From contig JASLCY010000110.1 in assembly GCA_030151925.1 (NCBI GenBank), positions 1-6,504 of the forward strand: DNA of 6,504 nt. The letters are read 5' to 3'. A program made the position numbers and the translations under genes. The first letter of the stretch is position 1. Every line of letters starts with the position of its first letter. The notes under the pieces are model-generated. The model was not told the DNA's origin. It made no database searches and saw only the letters and a program-made list of their open reading frames with translations. Source of the stretch: Oligoflexus sp. (lineage in GTDB: Bacteria > Bdellovibrionota_B > Oligoflexia > Oligoflexales > Oligoflexaceae). Shown here in pieces: positions 6,483-6,504 of the stretch.

Positions 6483-6504
6483 TAAAGCAGTCCTTTCGTC
6501 GTTT

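Larger units (their letters stand above)
6438..6504 (+). other. Intergenic region after ftsA (to window end)
   Basis: These 67 bases contain the predicted promoter and inverted repeat. There is no hairpin with a T-run, so transcription from the upstream cluster probably reads through into the next gene. The stretch after the -10 box is the start of a presumed 5' leader that continues outside the window; no ribosome binding site or start codon is visible in it. Confidence 0.6.

Overview
This window is a segment of a bacterial dcw (division and cell wall) cluster. Six genes lie on the plus strand, tightly packed and in the classic order: the 3' part of mraY, then murD, ftsW, murC, ftsQ and ftsA. 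The final 67 bases hold what looks like a strong promoter, probably for the next gene, which is expected to be ftsZ just beyond the window edge. I see no tRNA, rRNA, mobile element, CRISPR array or rho-independent terminator. No gene-free stretch exceeds 70 bases.

The sequence is GC-rich with strong C/G preference at third codon positions. FtsQ, FtsA and FtsW with proteobacterial-type motifs suggest a Gram-negative organism. The gene order resembles that of Proteobacteria and the former Deltaproteobacteria / Bdellovibrionota, but assignment to a phylum is only an inference. Protein searches with MurC and FtsA would settle it.

Layout: mraY (1-513, first ~190 codons outside the window), 12-base gap, murD (526-1890), 42-base gap, ftsW (1933-3069, GTG start), 29-base overlap, murC (3041-4459), 50-base overlap, ftsQ (4410-5234), 24-base gap, ftsA (5259-6437, GTG start), then the promoter region (6438-6504). 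The overlaps and short gaps point to one transcript with translational coupling.

Together the genes cover synthesis of the peptidoglycan precursor and its use at the division site. MurC and MurD add L-Ala and D-Glu to UDP-MurNAc in the cytoplasm, and MraY transfers the finished UDP-MurNAc-pentapeptide to undecaprenyl phosphate. FtsW polymerises lipid II at the septum, FtsQ scaffolds the divisome, and FtsA tethers FtsZ to the membrane.

This is a recognisable housekeeping locus, not a new system. The points most worth a second look are: (i) murG, murB and ddl are missing from their usual places, with ftsW overlapping murC directly; (ii) the near-consensus promoter after ftsA has a perfect inverted repeat overlapping its -35 box; (iii) MurC, MurD and FtsW each carry substitutions in usually conserved motifs.
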